Part shown: positions 7,381-15,954 of the stretch, one piece after another
Position numbering within the stretch: position 1 is the stretch's first letter
How the letters are laid out: every line of letters begins with the position of its first letter
NCBI RefSeq assembly: GCF_009663775.1
Contig: NZ_RDBR01000016.1
Coordinates: forward strand, 1 to 41,537
Length of the DNA: 41,537 bases
Origin: Lactobacillus sp. 0.1XD8-4
Lineage (GTDB): Bacteria > Bacillota > Bacilli > Lactobacillales > Lactobacillaceae
Direction: 5' to 3'
Made by a program: the position numbers and the translations under genes
Notes under the pieces: generated by a model
Seen by the model: only the letters and a program-made list of their open reading frames with translations
Databases searched by the model: none
Told to the model about the DNA's origin: nothing

Positions 7381-7923
7381 CTACATAGCGAGTTTGGTTA
7401 ATTCTTTTAAGGCGAGAGGAAAATTTGTGAAGCCATCGCTACTCAAAAAGTGTCCCCCGTTTTCTAGAACTATGAGTTTTGCTCTAATCTTATTAGCAAC
7501 TTCAATACTATTTTTGGATGGGGCGATTGGATCATCCTTTGCGGTAATTACAGTTGCTTTAGATATTTTAGAAATAATTTGCTGATAATTGGGTGCTGGT
7601 AGCATAAATTCATCAAGTTGGGGATAATTTGGTAAAGTTTTATCGAACGCCCCCACAAGTAATAAACGTACACTCTTAATTTGCTGGTGCTCAAGATAAC
7701 GGAGGGCGGTGATACAACCGAGACTATGGGCGATAAGGATAATACCATCGTGAGGTTCGATTTGGTGATCAACGGCTTGATCCCACTCGCTTTGAATTGG
7801 ATGATAAGGGTTAGGAAGCCAAAGCCGATCAATCTCAATAGATGGTTTAGCTGCTTCTGCTAGCCATGGAAACCAGTCATCATCACGGGTTGAGGTTCCG
7901 TGAATTAAGTATGCTTTTGTCAT
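7381..7923 (-). CDS. RBBP9/YdeN-type alpha/beta hydrolase
   Basis: 180 residues from ATG 7923, which has GAGGAG 8 bases upstream; an in-frame TTG lies two codons earlier. The small hydrolase fold of the RBBP9/YdeN family is shown by YLIHGTSTRDDDWFPWL at the N-terminus, nucleophile elbow IAHSLGCITALRYL (Ser about residue 67), acid region TAKDDPIAPS, and catalytic His in LENGGHFLSSDGF near the C-terminus. The triad is therefore complete. The substrate is unknown. The gene starts 12 bases after the PsiE-like gene and is probably co-transcribed with it. Confidence 0.85.
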   Translation of the reverse strand: MTKAYLIHGTSTRDDDWFPWLAEAAKPSIEIDRLWLPNPYHPIQSEWDQAVDHQIEPHDGIILIAHSLGCITALRYLEHQQIKSVRLLLVGAFDKTLPNYPQLDEFMLPAPNYQQIISKISKATVITAKDDPIAPSKNSIEVANKIRAKLIVLENGGHFLSSDGFTNFPLALKELTKLAM

Positions 7924-7935
7924 TTGCAAGACTCC

Positions 7936-8340
7936 TCATTTCATAAAGTGTTTCAATGTTACCATACCGATAATTAGCAATAAAATAGCAATAGAACTTG
8001 TAAGAATTTCATAAGGCTGTCCGTGAGCAGCGATGAGTCCCCGAATTAGGGCCATGATACCCAAGCTAAGTAAAAAATCAACCGCAATGTGTCCATGATG
8101 TTTTAAAGCGGCAATAATCATCGTGATAAATGAAAAGAAAAGGAAAAAGACAATTACTCGATCTAAAATTTCAAAAATAACATGGTCGGTATTTCCAGCT
8201 ATCATTAATGGAATAAGCGAGAAAATTTCAGTAAATAAGAGAACTGTCAAGACAATGCCTAAAATTGCTAAAGCTAAAATTGTAAATAGTCGTAAAGCAT
8301 GGCTAAATTTAGTAGCTAGTTCATAAATTCGTTTCATCAA
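7936..8340 (-). CDS. PsiE-like four-span membrane protein
   Basis: 134 residues with four hydrophobic segments (about residues 17-45, 62-83, 89-106 and 111-130). The segment FFLFFSFITMIIAALKHHGH followed by FLLSLGIMALIRGLIAAHG matches the layout of the phosphate-starvation-inducible PsiE family, whose biochemical role is not known. The start is TTG 8340 (9 bases after GGAGG) or ATG 8337 (12 bases). It is the upstream partner of the hydrolase gene. Confidence 0.7.
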   Translation of the reverse strand: MMKRIYELATKFSHALRLFTILALAILGIVLTVLLFTEIFSLIPLMIAGNTDHVIFEILDRVIVFFLFFSFITMIIAALKHHGHIAVDFLLSLGIMALIRGLIAAHGQPYEILTSSIAILLLIIGMVTLKHFMK

Positions 8341-8395
8341 TTAAACGTCCCTCCCTGTTAAGAATCCACTTAGTTTAAAGAATAGCAAGAATTTG

Positions 8396-8425
8396 TTGAC
8401 TTATAAAAGAAAATGGGATTAAGAT
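8396..8425 (+). promoter_or_regulatory. Putative promoter of the TPI paralog
   Basis: TTGACT (8396-8401), an 18-base spacer and TAAGAT (8420-8425), about 85 bases before the ATG. No operator is recognised in the untranslated stretch. Confidence 0.4.
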
Positions 8426-8509
8426 GGGACAAAATTTAGCGAATATTTAATGAAAAATTTGTGGGAAATATGCGATACTTAAATTTGATAGCTAAAGGAG
8501 GAGCGAAAA

Positions 8510-9280
8510 ATGCGAAAACCTTTTATTGCAGCCAATTGGAAGATGCACAAAAATGTTCAAGAGTCTGTAGCATTTGTTAACGCGATAAAGAATAAATTAC
8601 CAGATCCGCAAAAACTTGAAGTAGGAATTGCGGCGCAGGCATTTGCGTTGCCAAGTATGATTCAAGCAGCAGATGATTCCGGCCTAAAAATTATTGCCCA
8701 GAATGCATCAGCCGAGTATTCAGGTCCGTATACTGGTGAGATTAGTTTGCGGGGGCTAGCAGATGCTGGCGTGTCCTATGTTATGCTAGGGCATATTGAA
8801 CGACGCCGCCTATTCAATGAAGATAATGACACCGTCAATCGAAAAGTTTTAGCAGCGCTTGAAATGGGCGTGACACCAATTATTTGTACTGATGAGACAA
8901 TGGTCCAAAAAGAAGTTAATGGTGAGATTCATTATGTTTTTCAGCAGTTAATGAGTGTACTCCGCGGTGTCTCGCTTGATCAAATAAAAAATGTAGTAGT
9001 TTCCTATGAACCAAGCTGGGCGGTTGGCTTCGGTCAACATGCTAACCCAACGCTTGCAGAAGAGGGCTGCCGACAGATTCGTCGCACGATTGCTGATAAT
9101 TATACTTATGAGATAGCAGACAAAATCCGCATCCTCTATGGTGGAAGCGTTAATCCGGATAATATTGGCAAGATTATGAATAAGCCAGATGTTGACGGAG
9201 TTTTGATTGGTCGTGCAAGTCTTGATGTTGATAATTTCTTGCGGATGGTTAATTATTTGAAAAATGAGCAGGAAAACTAA
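8510..9280 (+). CDS. Divergent triosephosphate isomerase paralog
   Basis: 256 residues, full TPI-barrel length, with AAGGAGGAG before the ATG. Retained catalytic residues are Asn9/Lys11 (AANWKMH), His95, and Glu167 in YEPSWA. However several signature segments differ: GHSERR is GHIERR, the lid GTGK is GFGQ (residues 173-176), ICVGET is ICTDET, and the phosphate-binding GG of the last loop is GR (234-235). It is therefore probably not the glycolytic enzyme, which is expected elsewhere with gap-pgk. A related sugar-phosphate (for example tetrulose-phosphate) isomerase role is possible. It stands alone. Confidence 0.85.
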   Translation: MRKPFIAANWKMHKNVQESVAFVNAIKNKLPDPQKLEVGIAAQAFALPSMIQAADDSGLKIIAQNASAEYSGPYTGEISLRGLADAGVSYVMLGHIERRRLFNEDNDTVNRKVLAALEMGVTPIICTDETMVQKEVNGEIHYVFQQLMSVLRGVSLDQIKNVVVSYEPSWAVGFGQHANPTLAEEGCRQIRRTIADNYTYEIADKIRILYGGSVNPDNIGKIMNKPDVDGVLIGRASLDVDNFLRMVNYLKNEQEN

Positions 9281-9333
9281 AAAATCCTTTCCATATACTG
9301 CTATTATGTGTTATAGTTATTAACAGTTGTTAT

Positions 9334-9409
9334 GGCGGTATTGGTGAAGTTTGGTTAACACACCGGTTTGTGGGTCCGGCACGCGTGGGTTCAAATCCCA
9401 CATACCGCC
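9334..9409 (+). tRNA. tRNA-His (GTG)
   Basis: The acceptor GCGGTAT pairs with ATACCGC and an extra 5' G faces C73, the tRNA-His hallmark. The T arm is GTGGG-TTCAAAT-CCCAC, and anticodon loop TTGTGGG holds GTG. CCA is not encoded in full. The D loop (AAGTTTGGTTAA) is two bases longer than usual for lactobacilli, and the base of the anticodon loop has T31 opposite T39 and G38. The molecule is recognisable but slightly off consensus. A terminator follows immediately. Confidence 0.85.
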
Positions 9410-9418
9410 CTGACCTAG

Positions 9419-9456
9419 AGAGGCAGTTCAGATTAGTCTGGATTGCCTCTTTTTTT
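9419..9456 (+). terminator. Terminator after tRNA-His
   Basis: AGAGGCA...TGCCTCT stem (9419-9425 with 9444-9450) extended by an imperfect TCAGA/TCTGG inner part, then a run of T. Confidence 0.85.
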
Positions 9457-9465
9457 GTCAACGAG

Positions 9466-9479
9466 TGAAAGCGCTATAA
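9466..9479 (+). promoter_or_regulatory. cre-like box upstream of the araC-type gene
   Basis: TGAAAGCGCTATAA fits the CcpA box TGWAANCGNTNWCA at 13 of 14 positions. The first 11 bases (TGAAAGCGCTA) also occur upstream of melA (13283-13270), suggesting shared carbon-catabolite control. Confidence 0.55.
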
Positions 9480-9501
9480 ATAGCGAGGGGAGATGCTAGT
9501 A

Positions 9502-10326
9502 TTGGAAAAAGCAATAGCACGTGATTATGCAGTTAATCCAAAGATTGAATTAGGTTTAACTTCAGTCGGTCGTTCTGATACGATGCCTGAACACAAGTAT
9601 GGCCCCGCTGTCCGTCCATACTATTTGATTCATTACATACTAGCTGGCTCGGGAACATTTAAGGTAAATAACATTGCTTACCATCTTCATGCAGGACAGG
9701 GATTTTTGATTGAGCCAAATTACCGAACTACTTATGTGGCAGATAAGGAGACACCATGGTCTTACGTCTGGTTAGGCTTTACTGGTAAGAGTGCAGCAAC
9801 ATGGGTCGACCAGCTTAATCTTTCAGAGACAAGTCCAGTATTTAGTAGTGACGAATCTTACCGCCTAGCTAATTGTGTTAATGAAATTTTAGCGCTTAAT
9901 AATTTAACGCCTGCGAAAAATTTACGGGCAATAAGTTACCTTTTTCGCTTCTTAAGTTATATTGCTAGTGGAGTAGTTGCTAATGTCCAGCCGATTAGGC
10001 CCGAGCAAAATCACTATGTAACGCAGGCAATTCATCATATAGGCCATCATTTGACAACCGTAACTGTCGATAATCTTGCACAAGCGATTAATGTTAATCG
10101 GAGTTATCTCACTGATTTATTTAAGCAAGATCTTGATTTGACACCAAGTGAATATATTCGTAATTTTAGAATTACTAAGGCCCGCCACCTGTTAGAATCG
10201 TCTGATATAAGTATTGACCAAGTGGCGGAACAATGCGGATATCAACGAACAAATTCTTTTACACGGGTATTCAAACAGACTTATGGCATAAGCCCGCGCC
10301 AATATCGCCAGCAAAGTAAAAACTAG
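9502..10326 (+). CDS. AraC-family regulator, MsmR/RafR-like
   Basis: An N-terminal cupin sensor domain (about residues 20-100; RPYYLIHYILAGSGTFKV, then GQGFLIEPNYRTTY) is followed by two AraC helix-turn-helix motifs (about 170-270): VDNLAQAINVNRSYLTDLFK and IDQVAEQCGYQRTNSFTRVF with the terminal GISPRQYRQ. TTG 9502 is preferred because GAGGGG lies 9 bases upstream; ATG 9493 abuts it. The size and domain order match activators of alpha-galactoside genes, and the melA unit lies just downstream on the other strand with a shared cre-like box, so melibiose/raffinose control is inferred. Confidence 0.85.
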   Translation: MEKAIARDYAVNPKIELGLTSVGRSDTMPEHKYGPAVRPYYLIHYILAGSGTFKVNNIAYHLHAGQGFLIEPNYRTTYVADKETPWSYVWLGFTGKSAATWVDQLNLSETSPVFSSDESYRLANCVNEILALNNLTPAKNLRAISYLFRFLSYIASGVVANVQPIRPEQNHYVTQAIHHIGHHLTTVTVDNLAQAINVNRSYLTDLFKQDLDLTPSEYIRNFRITKARHLLESSDISIDQVAEQCGYQRTNSFTRVFKQTYGISPRQYRQQSKN

Positions 10327-10362
10327 CTTCCAGCATTGTAATTTTGTGGAAGCTAGTTTTTT
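10321..10362. terminator. Bidirectional terminator
   Basis: AACTAGCTTCCA/TGGAAGCTAGTT with a T run to the right and A run to the left. It overlaps the araC stop codon and ends next to the YczE-like stop. Confidence 0.85.
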
Positions 10363-10363
10363 A

Positions 10364-10993
10364 CTAAAAAGTTGTTTTTATTGATCGGCCATGGGTGAGT
10401 AATGGTTCAGCAAGGTGTACTTTGAACCATTGTGTTAATGGCCCCATGAATAGAGCGGTAATCACTGTTCCCATACCGAGTGTAACATCAAATGCAAAGC
10501 CAATAAGGACACAAATGCTATCAGTGATAATTCGACAGTATTTAAATGGCAGCAAACGATATTTATAGGCGGCAATAAGGGCAATTGCATCGTATGCCGA
10601 GACTCCCAGATCGGCAGTAAAATAGAGGGCTGCCGCTAAGCAGGTAAAGACAATTGCAATAAGCATTAGTCCCCAGCGGATGACTAGGGTGGGGTGGGGA
10701 AAGACGATATCTAAGAGTGCATGCATTACGTCGGCAGCGATTCCTGTAAAGAGAAGATTAATTATTGTTGCAATCCCGATATAATGACGACGTAAAACAA
10801 AGACGAGCAGTAACAGGATGCCGGTTAAAATCAAATAGAAAGTTGAATAAGTTGAACTAAAAATGTTAGCGATTCCCGTTACAAAACATGTAAAAGGATC
10901 AACTCCCAGATTAGCCTTTTGGAGCATTCCTACACAAAGGCCACAGAGAGTTACGCCGCAAAAGGCCATTGTTATCCGTTTAAATTGATACAT
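10364..10993 (-). CDS. YczE/YyaS/YitT-family membrane protein
   Basis: 209 residues from ATG 10993, with GAGG 7 bases upstream. Five hydrophobic segments are seen, with family signatures LCVGMLQKANLGVDPFTCF at the N-terminus and ALYFTADLGVSAYDAI in the middle. The repeated LG-V-(D/S)-P/A pattern is typical of this group of uncharacterised inner-membrane proteins. The start overlaps the end of melA by 17 bases... the ATG at 10993 lies 16 bases past the melA stop boundary at 11009, so the two are almost certainly one transcript. A transport role linked to the sugar is possible but not shown. Confidence 0.8.
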   Translation of the reverse strand: MYQFKRITMAFCGVTLCGLCVGMLQKANLGVDPFTCFVTGIANIFSSTYSTFYLILTGILLLLVFVLRRHYIGIATIINLLFTGIAADVMHALLDIVFPHPTLVIRWGLMLIAIVFTCLAAALYFTADLGVSAYDAIALIAAYKYRLLPFKYCRIITDSICVLIGFAFDVTLGMGTVITALFMGPLTQWFKVHLAEPLLTHGRSIKTTF

Positions 10994-11008
10994 AAGCACA
11001 CCTCGCTT

Positions 11009-13231
11009 TTAATGCGCATCAAAAATAAAAAGTTTGCTATAAAAATCTGTTGTTTCTTTATTTTCACCAGCGGAGGCATCAGTAGTAACGAGACCGATAT
11101 TAGCGAGCTCACTGCCGCTGAAAGTACCTAGTTGTGCCCCGGCTTCCTCGGTAACCCGATATTGCGTTGTCGGTGCCAGACCAGGGATACGTTGGCGACG
11201 ATATTCAGCGTTAACGTCATTGAGAATCTTAAAGTATCCCATAATGGCTTGCTTCTTATCAGGGGAAACAACTAACCAGGAAACGATATTACTGTTGAAG
11301 GGAGTTTTTAACCGATAGAACGTACCAAACTGGAAGAGTTGGCGATGATCTTTCATAAAGGAAACCTGTTGTTTAACTTGCTCAAGTTCATCGGGGGAAA
11401 GAGTATTTAGGTCTAACTCATAACCAAATGCTCCAAAGAATGCTACATCAGCACGCGTTTTAAGTGGCGTTTGTCGTTGTAGTTGCTCATTAGGCGAAAT
11501 AGATACATGAGCCCCCATGGAACTTGTTGGGTAGCAATAAGATGTTCCGGTTTGAATTTTCAATCGTTCAATTGCGTCGGAATCGTCACTTGTCCAAGCT
11601 TGCGGGGCATAGTAAAGCATCCCGGCATCAAAACGGCCACCCCCGCTGGCACAAGATTCAAATAATATTTTAGGGAAATCATGAATCAAGCGGTCATATA
11701 GGCGATAGACCCCTAGAATATAACGATGGAAAATTTCGCCTTGTTGGTCGGCAGGATAGGCTGACGAGAAGCATTCGGTAATATTGCGGTTCATATCCCA
11801 TTTAACGTAATCAACATTACCTTCACGGAGAACTTTAGCCATTAATCGATAAACATAATCAACGACTTCGGGACGCGAGAAATCAAGGACGTATTGTTTC
11901 CGCCCCTGTGATGGGTGGCGGTTAGGGGTCTCAATGATGTAATCAGGATGGTTGCGGTAAAGATCACTGTCTTTATTAGTCATTTCGGGTTCAAACCAAA
12001 GTCCAAACATCATCCCTAAGTCATGAATCTTTGCGGATAACCCGCTAATGCCATCAGGAAGCCGATCGTGGTTTACCCACCAGTCACCGAGACCAGCTGT
12101 TTCAGTCGTTCGTTTACCAAACCAGCCATCGTCAAGGACAAATAATTCAATTCCCAATTTCTTGGCTGTTTTTGCTAGGGTTAGTAGCTTTTCTTCCGTA
12201 AAATTAAAATAAGTTGCTTCCCAATTATTGACAAGGATAGGGCGTTGCCGGTCCCGCCAATATCCGCGAACAAGTCGTTGTTGGTAGAGGTGATGGAAGT
12301 TTTGACTAAGGTCATTCAATCCCTTAGCGGTATAAACCATTACAGCTTCTGGAGTCTGGAATGCTTGTTGCGGACCGAGTTTCCATGAAAAATGAAAGGG
12401 ATTAATTCCTAACTGAACGCGGGTAACTTTATAAGGGTCTACTTCAGCCTGGGCCAAAAAGTTTCCGCTGTAAACGAGAGAAAAGCCGTACGCTTCACCT
12501 TGAAAATCGTCTGTATGCGGACGTTTAAGAATAACGAACGGATTTTGCATATGACTGGAGGCGCCTCGCGTACTCCCAACCGATTGAATACCAGGACGAA
12601 GGTGAGCAGACTTTAATTGCCGTTCCCGGCCCCACGCTCCAGAAAATTGCAGCCAATCGTAATCATCATCTGGTAAATCGAGATTCATACTCATTGCAGT
12701 AGTTAATTGATAATCTTCTTCCCCGTGATTGATGAATTTAACATTACGGGCGATAGCATTATAGTGGTCAAAAATAGTGTAGGTTAAGATGAGGTCAACG
12801 TTAATAAGTGAATCGTGGAGGAGGACTTCTAATGTTGTAGCTTCCTCGTCATTTTCAGCATAAGTTGCCGGCAGACCAGAGAGTGTAGGTTTTCCGGCAA
12901 AAATTTTATGTGAGACATATTTAAAATTGGTAATGGTGCTGCCGTTTGGCTGTTTAATTTCAAAAGCTGGCATACGGTAGTCAGTTGTCCCGTATGCGGG
13001 ATATTCCTGCTTTAGATTGCCTAATGAAAAGGAATAATCATTATCATATACATATGAGGTGACGGGGCGGTATGTATTTTCGACCAAATAATCATGGTTA
13101 TCACGATCTGGGACGCGTTGACCAAAGAAAAGTTGACCAAGCTGGTCATTTTGCAGAACTTTGAGGATGTAGCTAATGTGGTCGTTATATAAATGAAACT
13201 CACGACTTTGCTGATGATATTTAATTGGCAT
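11009..13231 (-). CDS. melA: Alpha-galactosidase, glycoside hydrolase family 36
   Basis: 740 residues from ATG 13231 (AAGGAAG 9 bases upstream). It hydrolyses terminal alpha-1,6-galactosides such as melibiose and raffinose inside the cell; there is no signal peptide. GH36 layout: N-terminal beta domain (FHLYNDHISYILKVL...), central barrel with FVLDDGWFGKR and LWFEPEMTNKDSDLY, nucleophile Asp in VDYVKWDMNR, substrate-binding CASGGGRFDAGML, acid/base Asp in TSDDSDAIERLKIQ, and a C-terminal beta domain. Length is normal for lactobacilli. A cre-like box lies upstream. It is followed by the YczE-like gene. No alpha-galactoside permease is adjacent. Confidence 0.95.
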   Translation of the reverse strand: MPIKYHQQSREFHLYNDHISYILKVLQNDQLGQLFFGQRVPDRDNHDYLVENTYRPVTSYVYDNDYSFSLGNLKQEYPAYGTTDYRMPAFEIKQPNGSTITNFKYVSHKIFAGKPTLSGLPATYAENDEEATTLEVLLHDSLINVDLILTYTIFDHYNAIARNVKFINHGEEDYQLTTAMSMNLDLPDDDYDWLQFSGAWGRERQLKSAHLRPGIQSVGSTRGASSHMQNPFVILKRPHTDDFQGEAYGFSLVYSGNFLAQAEVDPYKVTRVQLGINPFHFSWKLGPQQAFQTPEAVMVYTAKGLNDLSQNFHHLYQQRLVRGYWRDRQRPILVNNWEATYFNFTEEKLLTLAKTAKKLGIELFVLDDGWFGKRTTETAGLGDWWVNHDRLPDGISGLSAKIHDLGMMFGLWFEPEMTNKDSDLYRNHPDYIIETPNRHPSQGRKQYVLDFSRPEVVDYVYRLMAKVLREGNVDYVKWDMNRNITECFSSAYPADQQGEIFHRYILGVYRLYDRLIHDFPKILFESCASGGGRFDAGMLYYAPQAWTSDDSDAIERLKIQTGTSYCYPTSSMGAHVSISPNEQLQRQTPLKTRADVAFFGAFGYELDLNTLSPDELEQVKQQVSFMKDHRQLFQFGTFYRLKTPFNSNIVSWLVVSPDKKQAIMGYFKILNDVNAEYRRQRIPGLAPTTQYRVTEEAGAQLGTFSGSELANIGLVTTDASAGENKETTDFYSKLFIFDAH

Positions 13232-13269
13232 ACGATAACTTCCTTTCAAAACGTTTATTGCTATTTTTA

Positions 13270-13283
13270 TCGTAGCGCTTTCA
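13270..13283 (-). promoter_or_regulatory. cre-like box upstream of melA
   Basis: On the minus strand TGAAAGCGCTACGA, 12 of 14 positions of the CcpA consensus, about 40 bases before the ATG. It shares TGAAAGCGCTA with the box before the araC-type gene. It could instead be an AraC-regulator half site. Confidence 0.45.
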
Positions 13284-13429
13284 AGAGAAAAATATAGTGA
13301 ATTTTGTTATCAAAATAGTGCCAAATGTTAGATTATAAAAAAGACACGATAGAAGTTTTGCTGACTTTACTATCCCGTCTGATGGATATTTATTTTTTGA
13401 TGGGTGTGCTCCTATTTTTACATTAGCGT

Positions 13430-14353
13430 TTAATTTAAGTCTTTATTGTGATAAAAGCTCTTCATAATGCGGTCAAGCGGAACAGCTTGAAGGATGGTTG
13501 TAAACAGGATTAATAAAGAACCAATTATTGCCGCTAATGTTAAATTAGTTCCTAAAAAGGTGACAGCTAGCAAAGTAGCAATTAGTGGTTCAAATGCGCT
13601 AAGGATACCGGTTGCTGCTGGCGAAATGTAACGAATGCTTTGTAGAAACATCGTGTAGGAAAACATCGTACCACCGACAACAATATAAGCAACGAGGAAC
13701 CACTGCCAGTTAGTTAAAGTTGGCGGGTTGCTGGTCAGAAGACAGGGGCTTAAGATTATTCCACTAATTAGCATTGCTAAGCCGCATACTGTAAGGGCAT
13801 CAAATTTTTGTAAAAGCGGACGTGGAAGCATGGTGTAAAGTGCCGCTGCAAATGCACACCACAGTCCCCAAAAGAGAGCCGCTGGGGTTAAGGTGAGGGT
13901 ATTAATATGACCACCGGTTACAAGATAAAATGTGCCAATTAGGGCAATAACAATCGAAAAGTTATCAATTCTTCGGGGCCATTTATGCTGCGCGAGTGCC
14001 AGCCAAACGATAATTATTACTGGTTGTAGATATTGGATAACCGTTGCAGTCGGGGCGTTACTATATTTTACCGCTAAGAAATAAGTCAATTGAGAGTTCA
14101 TCATCCCTAACAAGGCAAACATGAGTAAAATAATAAGGTTAGGACGATGCCCAACGATCGAGCGAACTTGCTGTGGTTGTTTGTAAATGCTCCAACTAGT
14201 TAGAAGAATTCCCGCAACCAATAGTCGAACGGCTACTAGCCAACTTGTTGTTATGTTTGTTGTGCTAAAAAGATACTGGGCAGCGGCACCGGAACCACCC
14301 CATAATGATGCCCCGCCAGTCGCTAGTAATACGCCTTTTGTCTGTGATTTCAA
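13430..14353 (-). CDS. EamA-domain (DMT superfamily) transporter
   Basis: 307 residues, about ten hydrophobic segments forming two EamA repeats: the first begins GVLLATGGASLWGGSGAAAQ, the second near TPAALFWGLWCAFAAALY. Each ends in the conserved segment before the last helix (SNAPTATVIQYLQPVIIIVW; ISPAATGILSAFEPLIATLL). Family members usually export amino acids or metabolites; the substrate here is unknown. The start is TTG 14353, 7 bases after GGAGG. Monocistronic; an imperfect hairpin at about 13345-13378 may end it. Confidence 0.88.
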   Translation of the reverse strand: MKSQTKGVLLATGGASLWGGSGAAAQYLFSTTNITTSWLVAVRLLVAGILLTSWSIYKQPQQVRSIVGHRPNLIILLMFALLGMMNSQLTYFLAVKYSNAPTATVIQYLQPVIIIVWLALAQHKWPRRIDNFSIVIALIGTFYLVTGGHINTLTLTPAALFWGLWCAFAAALYTMLPRPLLQKFDALTVCGLAMLISGIILSPCLLTSNPPTLTNWQWFLVAYIVVGGTMFSYTMFLQSIRYISPAATGILSAFEPLIATLLAVTFLGTNLTLAAIIGSLLILFTTILQAVPLDRIMKSFYHNKDLN

Positions 14354-14480
14354 TTAACTCCCTCCTTTAATTCAAAGTTCCTTAAATGTAACATGAATTT
14401 AACTTGGAATGAATGGCAAAGCAAAAATAGATAATTTAAAATAGAATTAGGATAAAACTGGCGAAAGAAGGGGCCTTAAC

Positions 14481-15434
14481 ATGAAAAAGGTAAAAATCGG
14501 CGGAACAAATTGGGCGGTATCAAATGTTGCGTTGGGAATTATGCGTATGGGGACATTAACAGTAGCACAATCATTAGCTGCGTTAATAGCTGCTCATGAT
14601 GCTGGGATAAATTTTATTGACTCTGCTGATATTTATGGAAATGATCCTGTGTTAGGACGGGGGTCATCAGAAATCCGCTTTGGGCAAGCTTTTAAGCAAG
14701 GGGGCTTTAAGCGTGAGGATTTCTATATCCAATCGAAAGCAGGCTTATTTGCTAATAGTGATAACAAGATAACTCGCTATGATTCATCAAAACAGCATTT
14801 GTTAGCGGCAGTTGATGGGATTTTACAACGGATGGGGATTGATTACTTAGATTCACTTTTAATTCACCGTCTCGATCCTTTAATGGAACCGTCGGAGGTG
14901 GCGGCTGCTTTTGACATGCTACAAGCAACGGGGAAAGTCCGCCACTTTGGTGTTTCAAATTTTAATCCGCAACAGATTGAGCTATTGCAGTCTGCTACTA
15001 ATCAGCAGTTATTAATCGACCAAGTTCAATTTGGGTTAAAGCACACCGGCATGATTGATTTTGGTTTACATACCAATATGACCGATGAAAAAGCAAACAA
15101 TCATGATGGTGGGTTGATTGAGTATACAAGGCGCAAACACATGACGATTCAGACCTGGTCGCCTTTTCAGTATGGAACTTTTGCTGGTACTTTTATCAAT
15201 AACGATCAATTTCCGAAGTTGAATCAGGCGCTTGGCCAGTTAGCTGATAAATATGGGGTAAGTAAGAATGCGATTGCGGTTGCCTGGATTCTTCGCCATC
15301 CTGCCCACATGCAGGTCCTTCTTGGGACAATGACCCCTGCACATATCAAAGATAGCGCTAGTGGCAGTGATATTACTTTAACTAACCAAGAATGGTATGA
15401 TCTTTATCTGGCAGCGGGGAATGACTTGCCATAA
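14481..15434 (+). CDS. Aldo/keto reductase, YdhF-like
   Basis: 317 residues, NADPH-dependent AKR barrel. The catalytic tetrad is visible: Asp and Tyr in FIDSADIYGNDP, Lys in FYIQSKAGL, His in DSLLIHRLDPLMEPSEV. Cofactor-binding features lie near the C-terminus (LLGTMTPAHIKDSA). It resembles the E. coli YdhF group in length and motif order. The stop TAA shares its last base with the ATG of the PAP2 gene, so they form one operon with the helicase downstream. The substrate is unknown. Confidence 0.9.
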   Translation: MKKVKIGGTNWAVSNVALGIMRMGTLTVAQSLAALIAAHDAGINFIDSADIYGNDPVLGRGSSEIRFGQAFKQGGFKREDFYIQSKAGLFANSDNKITRYDSSKQHLLAAVDGILQRMGIDYLDSLLIHRLDPLMEPSEVAAAFDMLQATGKVRHFGVSNFNPQQIELLQSATNQQLLIDQVQFGLKHTGMIDFGLHTNMTDEKANNHDGGLIEYTRRKHMTIQTWSPFQYGTFAGTFINNDQFPKLNQALGQLADKYGVSKNAIAVAWILRHPAHMQVLLGTMTPAHIKDSASGSDITLTNQEWYDLYLAAGNDLP

Positions 15435-15934
15435 TGAAATATGATTATCAACAATTCTATCGTCATATAGCGGCTCCCTTTCGTCAGCATCCGGTAGCGC
15501 TAAGCCTTTTGCGCGGCATTAATCTAGTAATTGTGTGGATAATGTACCTGGTTTACATTCTTCTTTTACTCTGGGCCGCTAAAAAACAGCTTGATACTTT
15601 ATGGAAACTAATCATTATTCCGGGAATCGGGTTTTTGATTTTATCTTTAATTCGGCAACGAATAAATGCGCCGCGTCCTTATGAAAAATATGCAATCAGC
15701 CCGCTTATTCCCCGTGCTAAAACAGGGGATTCAATGCCGAGTCGGCATGTGTTTTCGGCAACGGTGATTGCTATGTGCGGATTATACTTTAATATTTCCT
15801 GGGGAATAATTTTGTTATTCTTATCAATCGGATCGGCAATTACACGGGTACTTGGTGGCGTGCACTTTCCGCGCGACGTCGTTATTGGCTTTATCTGTGG
15901 GCTGGTTTGTGGCTTCTTTTTGTTCGTAGTGTAA
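15434..15934 (+). CDS. PAP2-family membrane phosphatase
   Basis: 166 residues with about five membrane spans. The three PAP2 phosphatase motifs are present: RQRINAPRPYEKY (K/R-rich, RP), GDSMPSRHVFSAT (PSRH), and SAITRVLGGVHFPRDVVIG (R...H...D). Such enzymes dephosphorylate undecaprenyl diphosphate or lipid phosphates at the membrane. The start overlaps the preceding stop by one base. The long helicase gene begins 20 bases after its stop. Confidence 0.9.
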   Translation: MKYDYQQFYRHIAAPFRQHPVALSLLRGINLVIVWIMYLVYILLLLWAAKKQLDTLWKLIIIPGIGFLILSLIRQRINAPRPYEKYAISPLIPRAKTGDSMPSRHVFSATVIAMCGLYFNISWGIILLFLSIGSAITRVLGGVHFPRDVVIGFICGLVCGFFLFVV

Positions 15935-15954
15935 TGTTTGAAGGAGGAGAATTA

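Noticed and set aside
15907-15954. Extended N-terminus of the helicase starting inside the PAP2 gene
   Set aside because: ATG 15955 has an ideal AAGGAGGAG site and the extension has no domain similarity.
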